Of a stretch of 9,028 nt of DNA, positions 1-6,968 are shown one piece after another; the stretch's first letter is position 1; the number at the start of each line of letters is the position of its first letter. The stretch comes from Ignavibacteriota bacterium (lineage in GTDB: Bacteria > Bacteroidota > Ignavibacteria > Tepidaquicellales > Tepidaquicellaceae). Position numbers and translations under genes: made by a program. The DNA is taken from positions 1 through 9,028 of the forward strand of contig PNBM01000071.1 in the NCBI GenBank assembly GCA_003135995.1, written 5' to 3'. The notes under the pieces are model-generated. The model saw nothing but the letters and a program-made list of their open reading frames with translations, ran no database searches and was not told where the DNA came from.

Positions 1-4
1 TAGC

Positions 5-22
5 CGCAGGCTTTAGCCTGCG
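5..22. repeat. REP-like palindrome at window edge
   Basis: A perfect 7-bp inverted repeat, CGCAGGC and GCCTGCG, flanks a TTTA loop. It is GC-rich inside AT-rich non-coding DNA. GC-rich palindromes of this kind are common as dispersed REP-type elements in bacterial intergenic DNA. On the plus strand the following bases contain only a short T run, so a terminator role for an unseen gene to the left cannot be excluded but is not well supported. Only one copy is in the window, so calling it dispersed is an inference. Confidence 0.5.
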
Positions 23-182
23 TGTTTCCTTCTTGCTCTCTAACGTGTCTGCGAAAAATAAAACAATTCGTAAAGATAAATCGTTATATTTTAAATTGAT
101 AGAATAAAAATTATTCACTTTAATGCATTATCTCAATGACTATTTTTCCTTTACGGATAAAATATTGGAAGAATTGATAAAT

Positions 183-218
183 AAAAAAATATATTATTCC
201 GGAGGAATAATATATTTT
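183..218 (-). terminator. Intrinsic terminator of the metalloprotease gene
   Basis: A perfect 15-bp inverted repeat (arms 186-200 and 204-218) has a GGA loop and a GGAATAATATATTTT arm. Read on the minus strand, the stem is followed at once by seven U residues (183-189 is all A on the plus strand) and then more AU-rich sequence. It lies about 60 nt beyond the stop codon of the protease gene at 280, in the right orientation. The stem is AT-rich, with G-C pairs only next to the loop, so efficiency is uncertain. On the plus strand no T tract follows, so it should act in one direction only. Confidence 0.65.
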
Positions 219-234
219 AAAAATCTTAAATATA

Positions 235-270
235 GCTCTTACTTTAACATTTAACATTTAACATTTATAA
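235..270. repeat. GCTCTTA-headed heptamer array, copy 1
   Basis: GCTCTTA plus one base is followed by three exact TTTAACA units (243-249, 250-256, 257-263) and a degenerate fourth unit, TTTATAA. The first 28 nt match positions 3029-3056 with one mismatch. In the transcript sense of the minus-strand protease gene it lies in the 3' untranslated region, between the stop codon and the terminator. No reading frame runs through it on the coding strand. It is probably a dispersed intergenic repeat. Confidence 0.6.
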
Positions 271-279
271 TTGAAAAAG

Positions 280-2694
280 CTATTTAAGCAGCACCATACG
301 TTTAACACTTACGAAATTCCCCGCGGCGATTCTATAAAAATAAACGCCGCTTGCAAGTTCTGCCCCGTTGAAAGAAATTATATAGCTGCCGGCTTTTTTA
401 AATTCATTTACTAATGTTTTGATTTCCCTCCCAAGCAGGTCATATATTTTAATTAAAACCCGAACATCATTTGGCAAATCATACCTGATATTTGTAACGG
501 GGTTAAATGGATTCGGATAATTTTGGCTAATCATAAATGATTTTGGCGGGTTGTTCAAATATTTGAAATTGTTCCCGCCGATTCCAATTTTTAAAGTTTG
601 AGTTGAAACAAAATCAGAATATACAGAGGCCATATTCATATTATCAACTGCCTTTATTTTATATCTGATATTATAAAATTGCTCATCCTGGGAATTGCAA
701 TTTAAATAAATGGTATTATCGATAAATTCAGCGGGAGTACTATTATTTACAAATATTAAAAATCTATCGGCGATTTCAGAGTATTCAACCGGTACGTGTT
801 CTAAATCCCCGGTAGCCCGGAATATTTTATATCTTCTAAAATCTCGTGGCGCCATAAGTGGACTCTTCATATCAGGCTCCTGATTGTGTCTCCATGTGAG
901 TACGGGATATCTTGCGCCGTTAGAATCGCAGTCAGTAAAAGAAATAGTCAATCCCATAGGACGGGATGGTGGAGTGACAGCTAATATAGAGTCTTCGGTA
1001 TGAGCCGCGTCAACTTTATAAAAACTGATTTGAGCTTCGTTTGTCGTTGGATCAAAGGAATGATAATAAATAAATATGCCGGTATTATTATTGTTCCAGT
1101 CTTTAGTATTAGGATTGGAATAAGGACTGAAAACTTGATTGTATCCTATATTCCAGGCATCCCATCTGTCACCCATTAATTCTCTTTTTGTCCATAAAGC
1201 GGTATCATTTGAATAACATCTGTCTATTGCTTCATTAGTTAGCGGTGTGTGCCGATGACCTCTGCCAAACCATGCATAAAAATCATCACCATAATAGGAT
1301 ATTCCTAATCCCATTGTTCTGCCGTCTTTATTGAATAGACCTGCCCATCCATCATCATTTGGAATTATCGAAGGGAGCGAGGTTCTTTCATAAACATCCA
1401 TGATTTGCTGGTCATTCCAATCAGGCGTAGTAGTGCCCGTATACGTCCAATTCCATAAACCGTCCGCACATTCCATATCATTGGCGCTTTGAAAAGTCAT
1501 ACCCTGAGTATGATGATAAATATAGACACCTTTTCCATAATCGACATTAGGGTCTAATACTCTTTGCCAATCATCTTTTGCGGTATCACCGAGCATTGTT
1601 TTATCAAAATATGAAACTTGCCTGCGATTTGTAATTAGAAAATATTCGCTCGAACCATCTATCGGAACTTGTAAAATTTCTCCGTTACTGTTTCTTGACG
1701 TGATATCGTTTAAATTATATGAACCGGAATTAAAATTTATAGTTGTACTGGTTAAATAACCAAGTTTAAGAGATTCCCACGCACCTAGATATATCTCTCC
1801 GCCTCCCATAATTCCCACACCCGGACTTGTATGCGATGCTCCAAACCAGTAATGTCCAATTTCATGTTTTGCAATATTAAACACCCAGTCTTTACTTGCC
1901 GGACCATGTGAAGTTCCCACGACTGTTACACCCGAACAATTTGATTTATAAAATCCGTCATTTATGTATTTACCATTACCGACAGAAATATCAATACCAT
2001 CCAGCGGATTGAATCCTAAATGTGCATAACCGGCGTTATTTCCCGGAAAAAGCCAGTTGACCACTGTATGTCTGTGTACTTTAATTATCATGTCTACATA
2101 ATTGTCACCTCTATAATAAAAATTACCATCGGAACCTGACCAATTATCATAATCCTGCCATTGAACTCCTGCTTGTGTCAATTTATCAAAAATTTCATTA
2201 TTCATATTTCTCATTCTTACTTCCTCGTCACTGCTGTAACTAAGGTAATAATTAGCATCATATGTTAACGGTATATAATATGCTTTACCGGTAACATGCA
2301 TTTTCCCTTTGCTAACTTCCTGGTACCAGGCACTTAGCATTTCCGTGTTTTGATTATATCTTTCCCAATAATTTCCATTCGTTTTTTTATTTTCTGCAAG
2401 AAGTTCGTTCATATATTTCGGGGCTTGTCCTTTGGGCCAATAATCACAGTCAACAGGCTCATCTGCAAATTGAACAAACACAAGGAGAATTCTGAATGAA
2501 GCGCTGTCCGGAGCACCGTTCTGAGTCGTATTATATGGCTTAAATAAACCACCCGTTACATTATCAGTAATGTGATATCGGTCTCCGGCTTGAATGTGCT
2601 GGCAATCTGTTAAGAGAAAATTTTGCGGGTAAGAATTCGAATAAACGAAAACTAAGTTTATTAATATACAAAGAAAAAACAGTTTATTTGCCAT
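280..2694 (-). CDS. Secreted M6-like zinc metalloprotease with T9SS tail
   Basis: This 804-residue protein is probably exported by Sec and then through the outer membrane by the type IX system, to be released or surface-anchored. Residues 1-23 form a signal peptide (hydrophobic core LFFLCILINLVFVY). An M6 (immune inhibitor A)-like domain spans about 66-315: the opening strand FRILLVFVQFAD, the segment SAWYQEVSKGKMHVTG (121-136), the zinc motif HEIGHYWFGASH (277-288), a probable Met-turn at GIMGGG (M296), and WESLKLGYL. The middle part (about 316-575) matches nothing I recognise. Residues 576-700 look like a fibronectin III-type beta domain, and 723-804 are a type A sorting domain starting SQNYPNPFNP and ending KRMVLLK. 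The second zinc-motif histidine and the glycine are one residue further apart than usual. There is no Shine-Dalgarno; the ATG directly precedes the signal peptide. It is likely a single-gene unit ending at the terminator at 183-218. Substrate unknown. Confidence 0.85.
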   Translation of the reverse strand: MANKLFFLCILINLVFVYSNSYPQNFLLTDCQHIQAGDRYHITDNVTGGLFKPYNTTQNGAPDSASFRILLVFVQFADEPVDCDYWPKGQAPKYMNELLAENKKTNGNYWERYNQNTEMLSAWYQEVSKGKMHVTGKAYYIPLTYDANYYLSYSSDEEVRMRNMNNEIFDKLTQAGVQWQDYDNWSGSDGNFYYRGDNYVDMIIKVHRHTVVNWLFPGNNAGYAHLGFNPLDGIDISVGNGKYINDGFYKSNCSGVTVVGTSHGPASKDWVFNIAKHEIGHYWFGASHTSPGVGIMGGGEIYLGAWESLKLGYLTSTTINFNSGSYNLNDITSRNSNGEILQVPIDGSSEYFLITNRRQVSYFDKTMLGDTAKDDWQRVLDPNVDYGKGVYIYHHTQGMTFQSANDMECADGLWNWTYTGTTTPDWNDQQIMDVYERTSLPSIIPNDDGWAGLFNKDGRTMGLGISYYGDDFYAWFGRGHRHTPLTNEAIDRCYSNDTALWTKRELMGDRWDAWNIGYNQVFSPYSNPNTKDWNNNNTGIFIYYHSFDPTTNEAQISFYKVDAAHTEDSILAVTPPSRPMGLTISFTDCDSNGARYPVLTWRHNQEPDMKSPLMAPRDFRRYKIFRATGDLEHVPVEYSEIADRFLIFVNNSTPAEFIDNTIYLNCNSQDEQFYNIRYKIKAVDNMNMASVYSDFVSTQTLKIGIGGNNFKYLNNPPKSFMISQNYPNPFNPVTNIRYDLPNDVRVLIKIYDLLGREIKTLVNEFKKAGSYIISFNGAELASGVYFYRIAAGNFVSVKRMVLLK

Positions 2695-3017
2695 TTTATC
2701 TGTTTTTCGGATTAGAGAAAATTAATAATTCTATTCTTAACATAGCAGGTTGAATAAAATATTATAAAAATTTTAACTGATTATTTTCTTCATGGAAGAA
2801 TGGAAATATAATTAATTTCATCAGGTCAGGATTCCTTCCACTATAATTGAAATATAATTTATAATAAATATTCAATATTATCAAGTAGAATTAAATGAAA
2901 ATATAATATTCTGTGCAATAGGGATATAATATCGTAGAATAATATTAATTAAATTTTTATCCCGTTTTGATAAAATACCGGCAGAAAGAAATAACAAAAA
3001 AATATTTTAATCCTAAA
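2695..3017. other. AT-rich non-coding spacer upstream of protease gene
   Basis: No gene is visible. This stretch should carry the minus-strand promoter of the protease gene, but I cannot place it: a TATAAT at 2761-2766 has no -35 partner at normal spacing, and a TAATTTTC close to the Bacteroidota -7 motif just upstream of the gene lacks a TTTG partner. A 7-bp AT-only hairpin (2955-2961 with 2969-2975) lies about 150 nt beyond the ribonuclease stop codon but lacks a following U tract on the minus strand. Confidence 0.5.
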
Positions 3018-3125
3018 TTGAACGACTTGCTCTTAATTTAACATTTAACATTTAACGAACCGCTCTTAATTTAAAATTATAAATTTAACTTTGAACGACT
3101 TGCTCTTAATTTAACATTTAACATT
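3018..3125. repeat. Nested tandem repeat, three 36-nt units
   Basis: Positions 3018-3052 and 3091-3125 are identical over 35 nt, starting TTGAACGACTTGCTCTTA and running into TTTAACA heptamers. Between them, 3057-3090 is a diverged third copy (GAACCGCTCTTAATTTAA, then TTATAAA and TTTAACT in 7-nt phase). The unit starts are 36-37 nt apart. The right end stops one base before the stop codon of the RNase gene (TAA, plus-strand 3127-3129), so the array forms the first part of that gene's 3' untranslated RNA. It shares the GCTCTTA-plus-heptamer core with 235-270. No cas genes and no unique spacer, so it is not a CRISPR array. Confidence 0.75.
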
Positions 3126-3126
3126 G

Positions 3127-4695
3127 TTACAGAGCGTATTCATCCGTTATATCCGTCTTCTCCTTTAATGATAAAAATTTAAATTCACTCAGCGGAAGTT
3201 TTTCGTCCACCTCGAGTTTTACCAAAACCCTGTACCTTAAGCAAAGACGTAAAATTTTATTTATAATTCCGCTCGTTAAGTAATTTTTAATAAGAGGATT
3301 TACGCGTAATCTTATAAATGTACTGTTGCTTGCACCCTTGTATCTTTGTAACCATCTTTCTATTTCCGTAATGTAGCTCATCTTGTTCTGCACCCTTCCG
3401 GAACCGCTGCACATCGGGCATTGGTCTGACATCCTGTGTAAAATATTCTGCCTTATTCTCTGCCTTGTGATTTGCATGAGACCGAAATCGCTCATCGGCA
3501 GAACTGTAATTTTTGCCCTGTCTTTCCGGAATTCTTTTCTGATTTCTTCGAACAATTTTCTCTTGTTCTCATCTTCATAAAGGTCGATAAAATCCACAAC
3601 TATTATTCCACCAATGTCGCGAAGCCTTAACTGGCGCGTAATTTCCCTTGCCGCATCGAAATTTATTTTCAGCGAATTTATTTCCTGGTCTTTCGATTTT
3701 GCGTACTTGCCGCTGTTAACATCTATAACAGTCATTGCTTCGGTTGTCTCGATTATAATATAACCCGAATTTTTCAGCCAGACTTTTTTTGTAAGCGAAT
3801 CTTCAATTTGCTTTTCAATTCCCGTAGCATCAAAAAGCGGTTTTGAATCCGAATAATATTCAATTTTATCGGCATATTCAGGCGAAGTATCCTCAACCGA
3901 ACTTTTTATTTGCTTGTGAAGTTTTTTAGAATCTACAATTACTTTTTGAATGTCATCCCGGAATAAATCCCTCATTACCGAAGATGTAGTAGAAACATCT
4001 TTATATAATAATGCAGGAGCCTTAATCGTTTTTATTTTACTCTGTATTTCATTCCAGATTGAAATTAATTTATTAAGGTCATCGAGTATGAGATTTTCAT
4101 CCTGACCGGCAGCAACAGTTCTGACAATCGCACCGAATCCTTCAGGCAAGACAGGTCTGATAATGTGTTTCAGCCTTCTCTTTTCGCGGAAGTTGTAGAT
4201 TTTTTTTGATACACCGATTCGCCTGTTGTATGGAATTAATACGAGATAACGACCGGGTATTGAAAACTTTGTCGTGACTCTCACGCCTTTGTTTCCAACC
4301 GGCTCTTTAGTTATCTGGATTATTATATCCTGGTTGCGGGCAATACTGGTAGGGTTGGGACGCTCCCTCGTTGAACTTTTGATTCCGCCTTGGTGAGCTT
4401 GTTCGTCATCATCGTCAACTTCTTCAACTTCCGAATCATCTCCGAGAATGGACGCATAATCATTATCACTGCTGTCCATATCCGAGAAATGTAAAAAAGC
4501 ATCCTGTGGAAAACCTATATTAATGAAAGCGGCACGGATTCCGCCCATTACACGCGCAACTTTTCCGAGATAAATATCTCCTACGTTCCGCCCGAGGTCC
4601 GGACTTTCATAAAATAGTTCAACAAGTTTTCCATCCTCAGTGATAGCAATCCTGACTTCATTCGAAGTAGAATTAATAAGAATTTCTTTCTTCAT
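3127..4695 (-). CDS. rng: RNase E/G family endoribonuclease
   Basis: A 522-residue cytoplasmic, magnesium-dependent endoribonuclease that cuts single-stranded AU-rich RNA, with a known family role in rRNA 5'-end maturation and mRNA decay. The N-terminus MKKEILINSTSNEVRIAI is typical. An S1 RNA-binding domain covers about 37-128 and contains a long acidic, low-complexity loop (about 72-118, including EEVDDDDE). GNKGVRVTTKFSIPGRYLVL (135-154) matches the conserved segment after S1. The catalytic aspartates are D325 in VIDVNSGK and D368 in VVDFIDL. The zinc-link CPMCSGSG is at 426-433, after which the C-terminus is short. The length is close to E. coli RNase G (489) and lacks the long RNase E scaffold tail, so rng fits better than rne. 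It starts 19 nt after the rho stop codon without a clear Shine-Dalgarno, which suggests co-transcription with rho. Confidence 0.93.
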   Translation of the reverse strand: MKKEILINSTSNEVRIAITEDGKLVELFYESPDLGRNVGDIYLGKVARVMGGIRAAFINIGFPQDAFLHFSDMDSSDNDYASILGDDSEVEEVDDDDEQAHQGGIKSSTRERPNPTSIARNQDIIIQITKEPVGNKGVRVTTKFSIPGRYLVLIPYNRRIGVSKKIYNFREKRRLKHIIRPVLPEGFGAIVRTVAAGQDENLILDDLNKLISIWNEIQSKIKTIKAPALLYKDVSTTSSVMRDLFRDDIQKVIVDSKKLHKQIKSSVEDTSPEYADKIEYYSDSKPLFDATGIEKQIEDSLTKKVWLKNSGYIIIETTEAMTVIDVNSGKYAKSKDQEINSLKINFDAAREITRQLRLRDIGGIIVVDFIDLYEDENKRKLFEEIRKEFRKDRAKITVLPMSDFGLMQITRQRIRQNILHRMSDQCPMCSGSGRVQNKMSYITEIERWLQRYKGASNSTFIRLRVNPLIKNYLTSGIINKILRLCLRYRVLVKLEVDEKLPLSEFKFLSLKEKTDITDEYAL

Positions 4696-4714
4696 TATTT
4701 GGGCTTAAGTTCGT

Positions 4715-6013
4715 TTAAGAATTCATAGAAGCCAGGAACTCTTTATTTGACTTTGTGCCGCGTATTTTTTCGAGGAGAAATTCCATTGCTTCAACGGGAT
4801 TCAGGTCTGAAGTGATTTTTCTTAACAGATATACTCTGTTTATCGCTTCATTGTCAAGAAGTAATTCTTCTTTTCTCGTACCCGACCTGTTGAGGTCAAC
4901 TGCTGGGAAAATTCTTCTGTCTGAAAGTCGCCTGTCAAGGACGATTTCCATGTTACCGGTGCCTTTGAATTCTTCGAAGATAACTTCGTCCATTCTGCTG
5001 CCGGTCTCTATCAGAGCAGTTGCAATAATGGTGAGACTTCCACCTTCATCTATGTTTCTTGCTGCTCCGAAAAATCTTTTTGGCTTATGCAATGCGTTCG
5101 CATCTACGCCACCCGATAAGATTTTACCGCTGTGTGGTATGACAGTGTTGTGTGCCCTCGCAAGTCTTGTAATACTGTCGAGCAGTATTACAACGTCTTT
5201 CTTTGCTTCCGTCAGCCTTCTTGCTTTCTGAAGTACTATTTCGGAAACCTGAACGTGCCTTTCGGGCGGTTCATCGAATGTCGAGCTTATCACCTCTGCC
5301 TTTACATTTCTCTGCATATCGGTAACTTCTTCTGGACGTTCATCAATCAATAATACAATTAAATGAACTTCCGGATGATTTCGAGTCAAACTGTTAGCAA
5401 TTGTCTGAAGTAAAATTGTTTTACCGCTTTTTGGAGGGGATACAATTATGCCCCTCTGTCCTTTACCAATTGGTGTGAAAAGGTCCATTATCCTCATCGA
5501 ATATTCTCCGGGTGAAGATTCAAGTACAAACCTTTCGTTAGGATACATTGGCGTTAAGTTATCGAAAAGAATTCTCTCCCGAATCCTTTCAGGGTCACCA
5601 AAGTTTACCTCTTCGACCTTTAATAACGCAAAAAATCTTTCACCTTCCTTCGGTGGTCTTACCTGACCACTTACTGTATCACCCGTTTTAAGAGAAAACT
5701 TTTTAATCTGTGAAGGTGATACGTAAATATCATCCGGGGAAGGCAGATAATTATAATCGGCTGATCTTAAGAATCCATAACCGTCCGGTAAAACTTCTAA
5801 AACTCCTGCGGCAAATGCATAACCGTCTTTTTGAGTCTGAGCTTCTATTATTTTAAAAATAAGTTCCTGCTTTTTCAGGTCGCTATAACCGGTTACTTTC
5901 AGGTCTTTAGCGATTTGAATAAGCTCAGCAACTTTCTTGGACTTGAAAAATTCAAAATTTTTGTCAGTCAGTTCTACCGTTTTATTTTCCTTTTTACCGT
6001 TTTTTTCGAGCAT
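4715..6013 (-). CDS. rho: Transcription termination factor Rho
   Basis: A 432-residue hexameric RNA-dependent ATPase that ends transcription at Rho-dependent sites. The Rho N-terminal helical domain is at about 22-58. The OSB/cold-shock RNA-binding domain at about 68-138 contains the RNP1-like GYGFLR (78-83). In the RecA-type motor, Walker A is SPPKSGKT (192-199), [11 protein letters not shown] is at 223-233, Walker B is DVVILLDS with D279, and the secondary RNA-binding Q/R-loop region [20 protein letters not shown] is at 300-319. Length is close to E. coli Rho (419), without the long insertion of many Bacteroidia. The ATG is supported by the family-typical N-terminus and an AAAGG nine to ten bases upstream (plus-strand 6023-6027). 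It is the first gene of an apparent rho-rng unit. Rho often controls its own synthesis through its leader; a possible leader hairpin is listed separately. Confidence 0.97.
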   Translation of the reverse strand: MLEKNGKKENKTVELTDKNFEFFKSKKVAELIQIAKDLKVTGYSDLKKQELIFKIIEAQTQKDGYAFAAGVLEVLPDGYGFLRSADYNYLPSPDDIYVSPSQIKKFSLKTGDTVSGQVRPPKEGERFFALLKVEEVNFGDPERIRERILFDNLTPMYPNERFVLESSPGEYSMRIMDLFTPIGKGQRGIIVSPPKSGKTILLQTIANSLTRNHPEVHLIVLLIDERPEEVTDMQRNVKAEVISSTFDEPPERHVQVSEIVLQKARRLTEAKKDVVILLDSITRLARAHNTVIPHSGKILSGGVDANALHKPKRFFGAARNIDEGGSLTIIATALIETGSRMDEVIFEEFKGTGNMEIVLDRRLSDRRIFPAVDLNRSGTRKEELLLDNEAINRVYLLRKITSDLNPVEAMEFLLEKIRGTKSNKEFLASMNS

Positions 6014-6327
6014 TTGTTTTTACCTTTCGTGAGTAATATAAAATTGGCGTGTTTGTTATTAAAATATGGAATTATGTTTATTTATATAAAAATAATTATT
6101 AACAATTTATTTAAAAAATTTAACAACGATAGCTGTATATCGGAGTGTTATTTTGTATATTATTTACTGATGTAAATATAAACTATTATAAAAATAATAA
6201 AGTTTCAAGTGAAAAATAGTAAAACCCAAAAAATCCCGATTTCACTCAAATTTCCGTTATTATTATATAAAAATCAATTCTATCTATTTTGCTAAAATCC
6301 CTTGTTCCTCTGTAATTCTCTCTATCT
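6014..6327 (-). other. rho leader and promoter region with hairpin
   Basis: No gene is supported in this very AT-rich stretch, which should hold the rho promoter. I cannot place a convincing promoter: minus-strand TAAATTTT resembles the Bacteroidota -7 motif but has no TTTG at the right distance. A composite hairpin is visible: TAACA (6121-6125) pairs with TGTTA (6146-6150), and CGATA (6127-6131) with TATCG (6138-6142), with a 6-nt loop. AAAA at 6115-6118 can add pairs with TTTT at 6151-6154. It would sit roughly 110 nt before the rho start codon if transcription begins upstream of it. A regulatory role is speculative. Confidence 0.3.
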
Positions 6328-6462
6328 GTCATCCCCTCTAATTTGTCATCCCCGAATGCTCTTGTCGGGGATCCCCATCCAAACCTATCATCCCCGAATG
6401 ATCTTATCGGGTATCCCCAACCACACCTGTCATCCCGAATGCTCTTGTCGGGGATCTCCTGC
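6328..6462. repeat. Three tandem palindromic REP-like repeats, 42-nt period
   Basis: Three copies share CATCCCCGAATG...CTTRTCGGGGATC. The left arms start at 6348, 6390 and 6432, exactly 42 nt apart. Copy 1 has a perfect 8-bp inverted repeat (ATCCCCGA 6348-6355 with TCGGGGAT 6365-6372) around a 9-nt loop. Copy 2 has one mismatch in the right arm (6407-6414), and copy 3 lacks one C in the left arm (6432-6438). A fragment, GTCATCCCC, at 6328-6336 looks like a truncated fourth copy. The form resembles the TCATCCCCGA/TCGGGGATCC class of dispersed palindromes. It lies downstream of the DUF4189 gene and upstream of rho. Confidence 0.8.
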
Positions 6463-6495
6463 CTTTCACTCCTTAACGTGCCATTTAAATTTCCG

Positions 6496-6530
6496 TTTCA
6501 CCTCTCACCTTTCACCTTTCACCTTTCACG
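6496..6530. repeat. TTTCACC heptamer array
   Basis: Five head-to-tail 7-nt units: TTTCACC (6496-6502), TCTCACC (6503-6509), TTTCACC (6510-6516), TTTCACC (6517-6523) and TTTCACG (6524-6530), followed directly by CTCTTCTAACC so that the last G starts GCTCTT. It lies 22 nt beyond the stop codon of the minus-strand DUF4189 gene, inside its probable 3' untranslated region. It uses the same 7-nt period and TTT-initial unit as the arrays at 235-270, 3037-3126 and 7052-7072. Confidence 0.75.
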
Positions 6531-6552
6531 CTCTTCTAACCTTCTAAACTAA

Positions 6553-6936
6553 TCAATAATCATAAAACGAATCATGTATATAAACGTCCAATCCTCCGTA
6601 TTTCCTGCAATTCTTCATTGCCTCACTTTCAGCTAATTCCTGAGTAGAAAATCCAAGCGCCGCTCCGATTACGCGATTCCCGTTTTCATCATTTCCAAGA
6701 GCTATTGCGCCATAACCTTTATTATATGTCGATGTAACTAATTGCGGCTTTGTCCCTCCGTAACTTACACACGCATCGTATGCCTCGCTCATCGCCTTGT
6801 CATATGAACCGTATCCGTAAGCGTACCCGAATGCACCCGTTTCCGTGCAAAAATATACCGCGCTTTGTGAATAAGATTTTCCGCAAATGATAAAGATTAA
6901 AAGTAATAAACAAAAAGAAAAAAAAGTTTTTTTCAT
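6553..6936 (-). CDS. Exported DUF4189-like small protein
   Basis: A 127-residue protein of unknown function. Residues 1-24 are a clear signal peptide (KK, then FFSFCLLLLIFIICG), with cleavage probably near SYSQ-SA. I see no good lipobox. The mature part is about 103 residues and consists of two related halves: FGYAYGYGSYDKAMSEAYDACVSYGG (36-61) and IGAALGFSTQELAESEAMKNCRKYGG (90-115). Both fit G-A-G-x-S-x3-A-x-SEA-x3-C-x2-YGG. The segment KGYGAIALG (73-81) is typical of DUF4189 proteins, where alanine- and cysteine-rich helices follow a GAIA strand. Cysteines at 30, 56 and 110 could form disulfides outside the cytoplasm. The start is fixed by a strong GGAGG five bases upstream and by the signal peptide. 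It is divergent from the glycosyltransferase and appears monocistronic. Confidence 0.75.
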   Translation of the reverse strand: MKKTFFSFCLLLLIFIICGKSYSQSAVYFCTETGAFGYAYGYGSYDKAMSEAYDACVSYGGTKPQLVTSTYNKGYGAIALGNDENGNRVIGAALGFSTQELAESEAMKNCRKYGGLDVYIHDSFYDY

Positions 6937-6941
6937 AATTG

Positions 6942-6946
6942 CCTCC
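6942..6946 (-). promoter_or_regulatory. Strong Shine-Dalgarno of the DUF4189 gene
   Basis: Minus-strand GGAGG lies five bases before the ATG at 6936. It is the only canonical strong site in the window: rho has a weaker AAAGG, and the protease, RNase G and glycosyltransferase starts have no comparable motif. It decides the start codon and suggests high translation of this small exported protein. Confidence 0.7.
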
Positions 6947-6968
6947 GGAAGAAATTATTAGATTTACC

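Noticed and set aside
2761..2766. TATAAT on the minus strand as promoter of the protease gene
   Set aside because: No -35-like hexamer at 16-18 nt; such hexamers are expected by chance in this AT-rich spacer.
2955..2975. Hairpin TTTTATC/GATAAAA as terminator of the rho-rng unit
   Set aside because: Only 7 bp with a single G-C pair and a 7-nt loop, and no U tract follows on the minus strand.
3018..3125. Two identical 35-nt repeats separated by 38 nt, resembling a minimal CRISPR array
   Set aside because: The intervening sequence is a diverged copy of the same unit, the repeat contains 7-nt tandem units, and no cas gene is present.
3383..3580. Plus-strand open frame of 65 codons
   Set aside because: Antisense to the catalytic region of RNase G; no independent support.
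4755..5231. Plus-strand open frame of 158 codons, with shorter ones at 5132-5353, 5448-5666 and 5831-6175
   Set aside because: The first three are antisense to conserved Rho coding sequence and the last to the rho start and its leader; their translations show no domain or plausible composition.
6302..6552. Two overlapping plus-strand open frames of 81 and 69 codons
   Set aside because: They are translations of the tandem palindromes and heptamer array, with repeated SSPN/CHP-type peptides caused by the DNA repeats.
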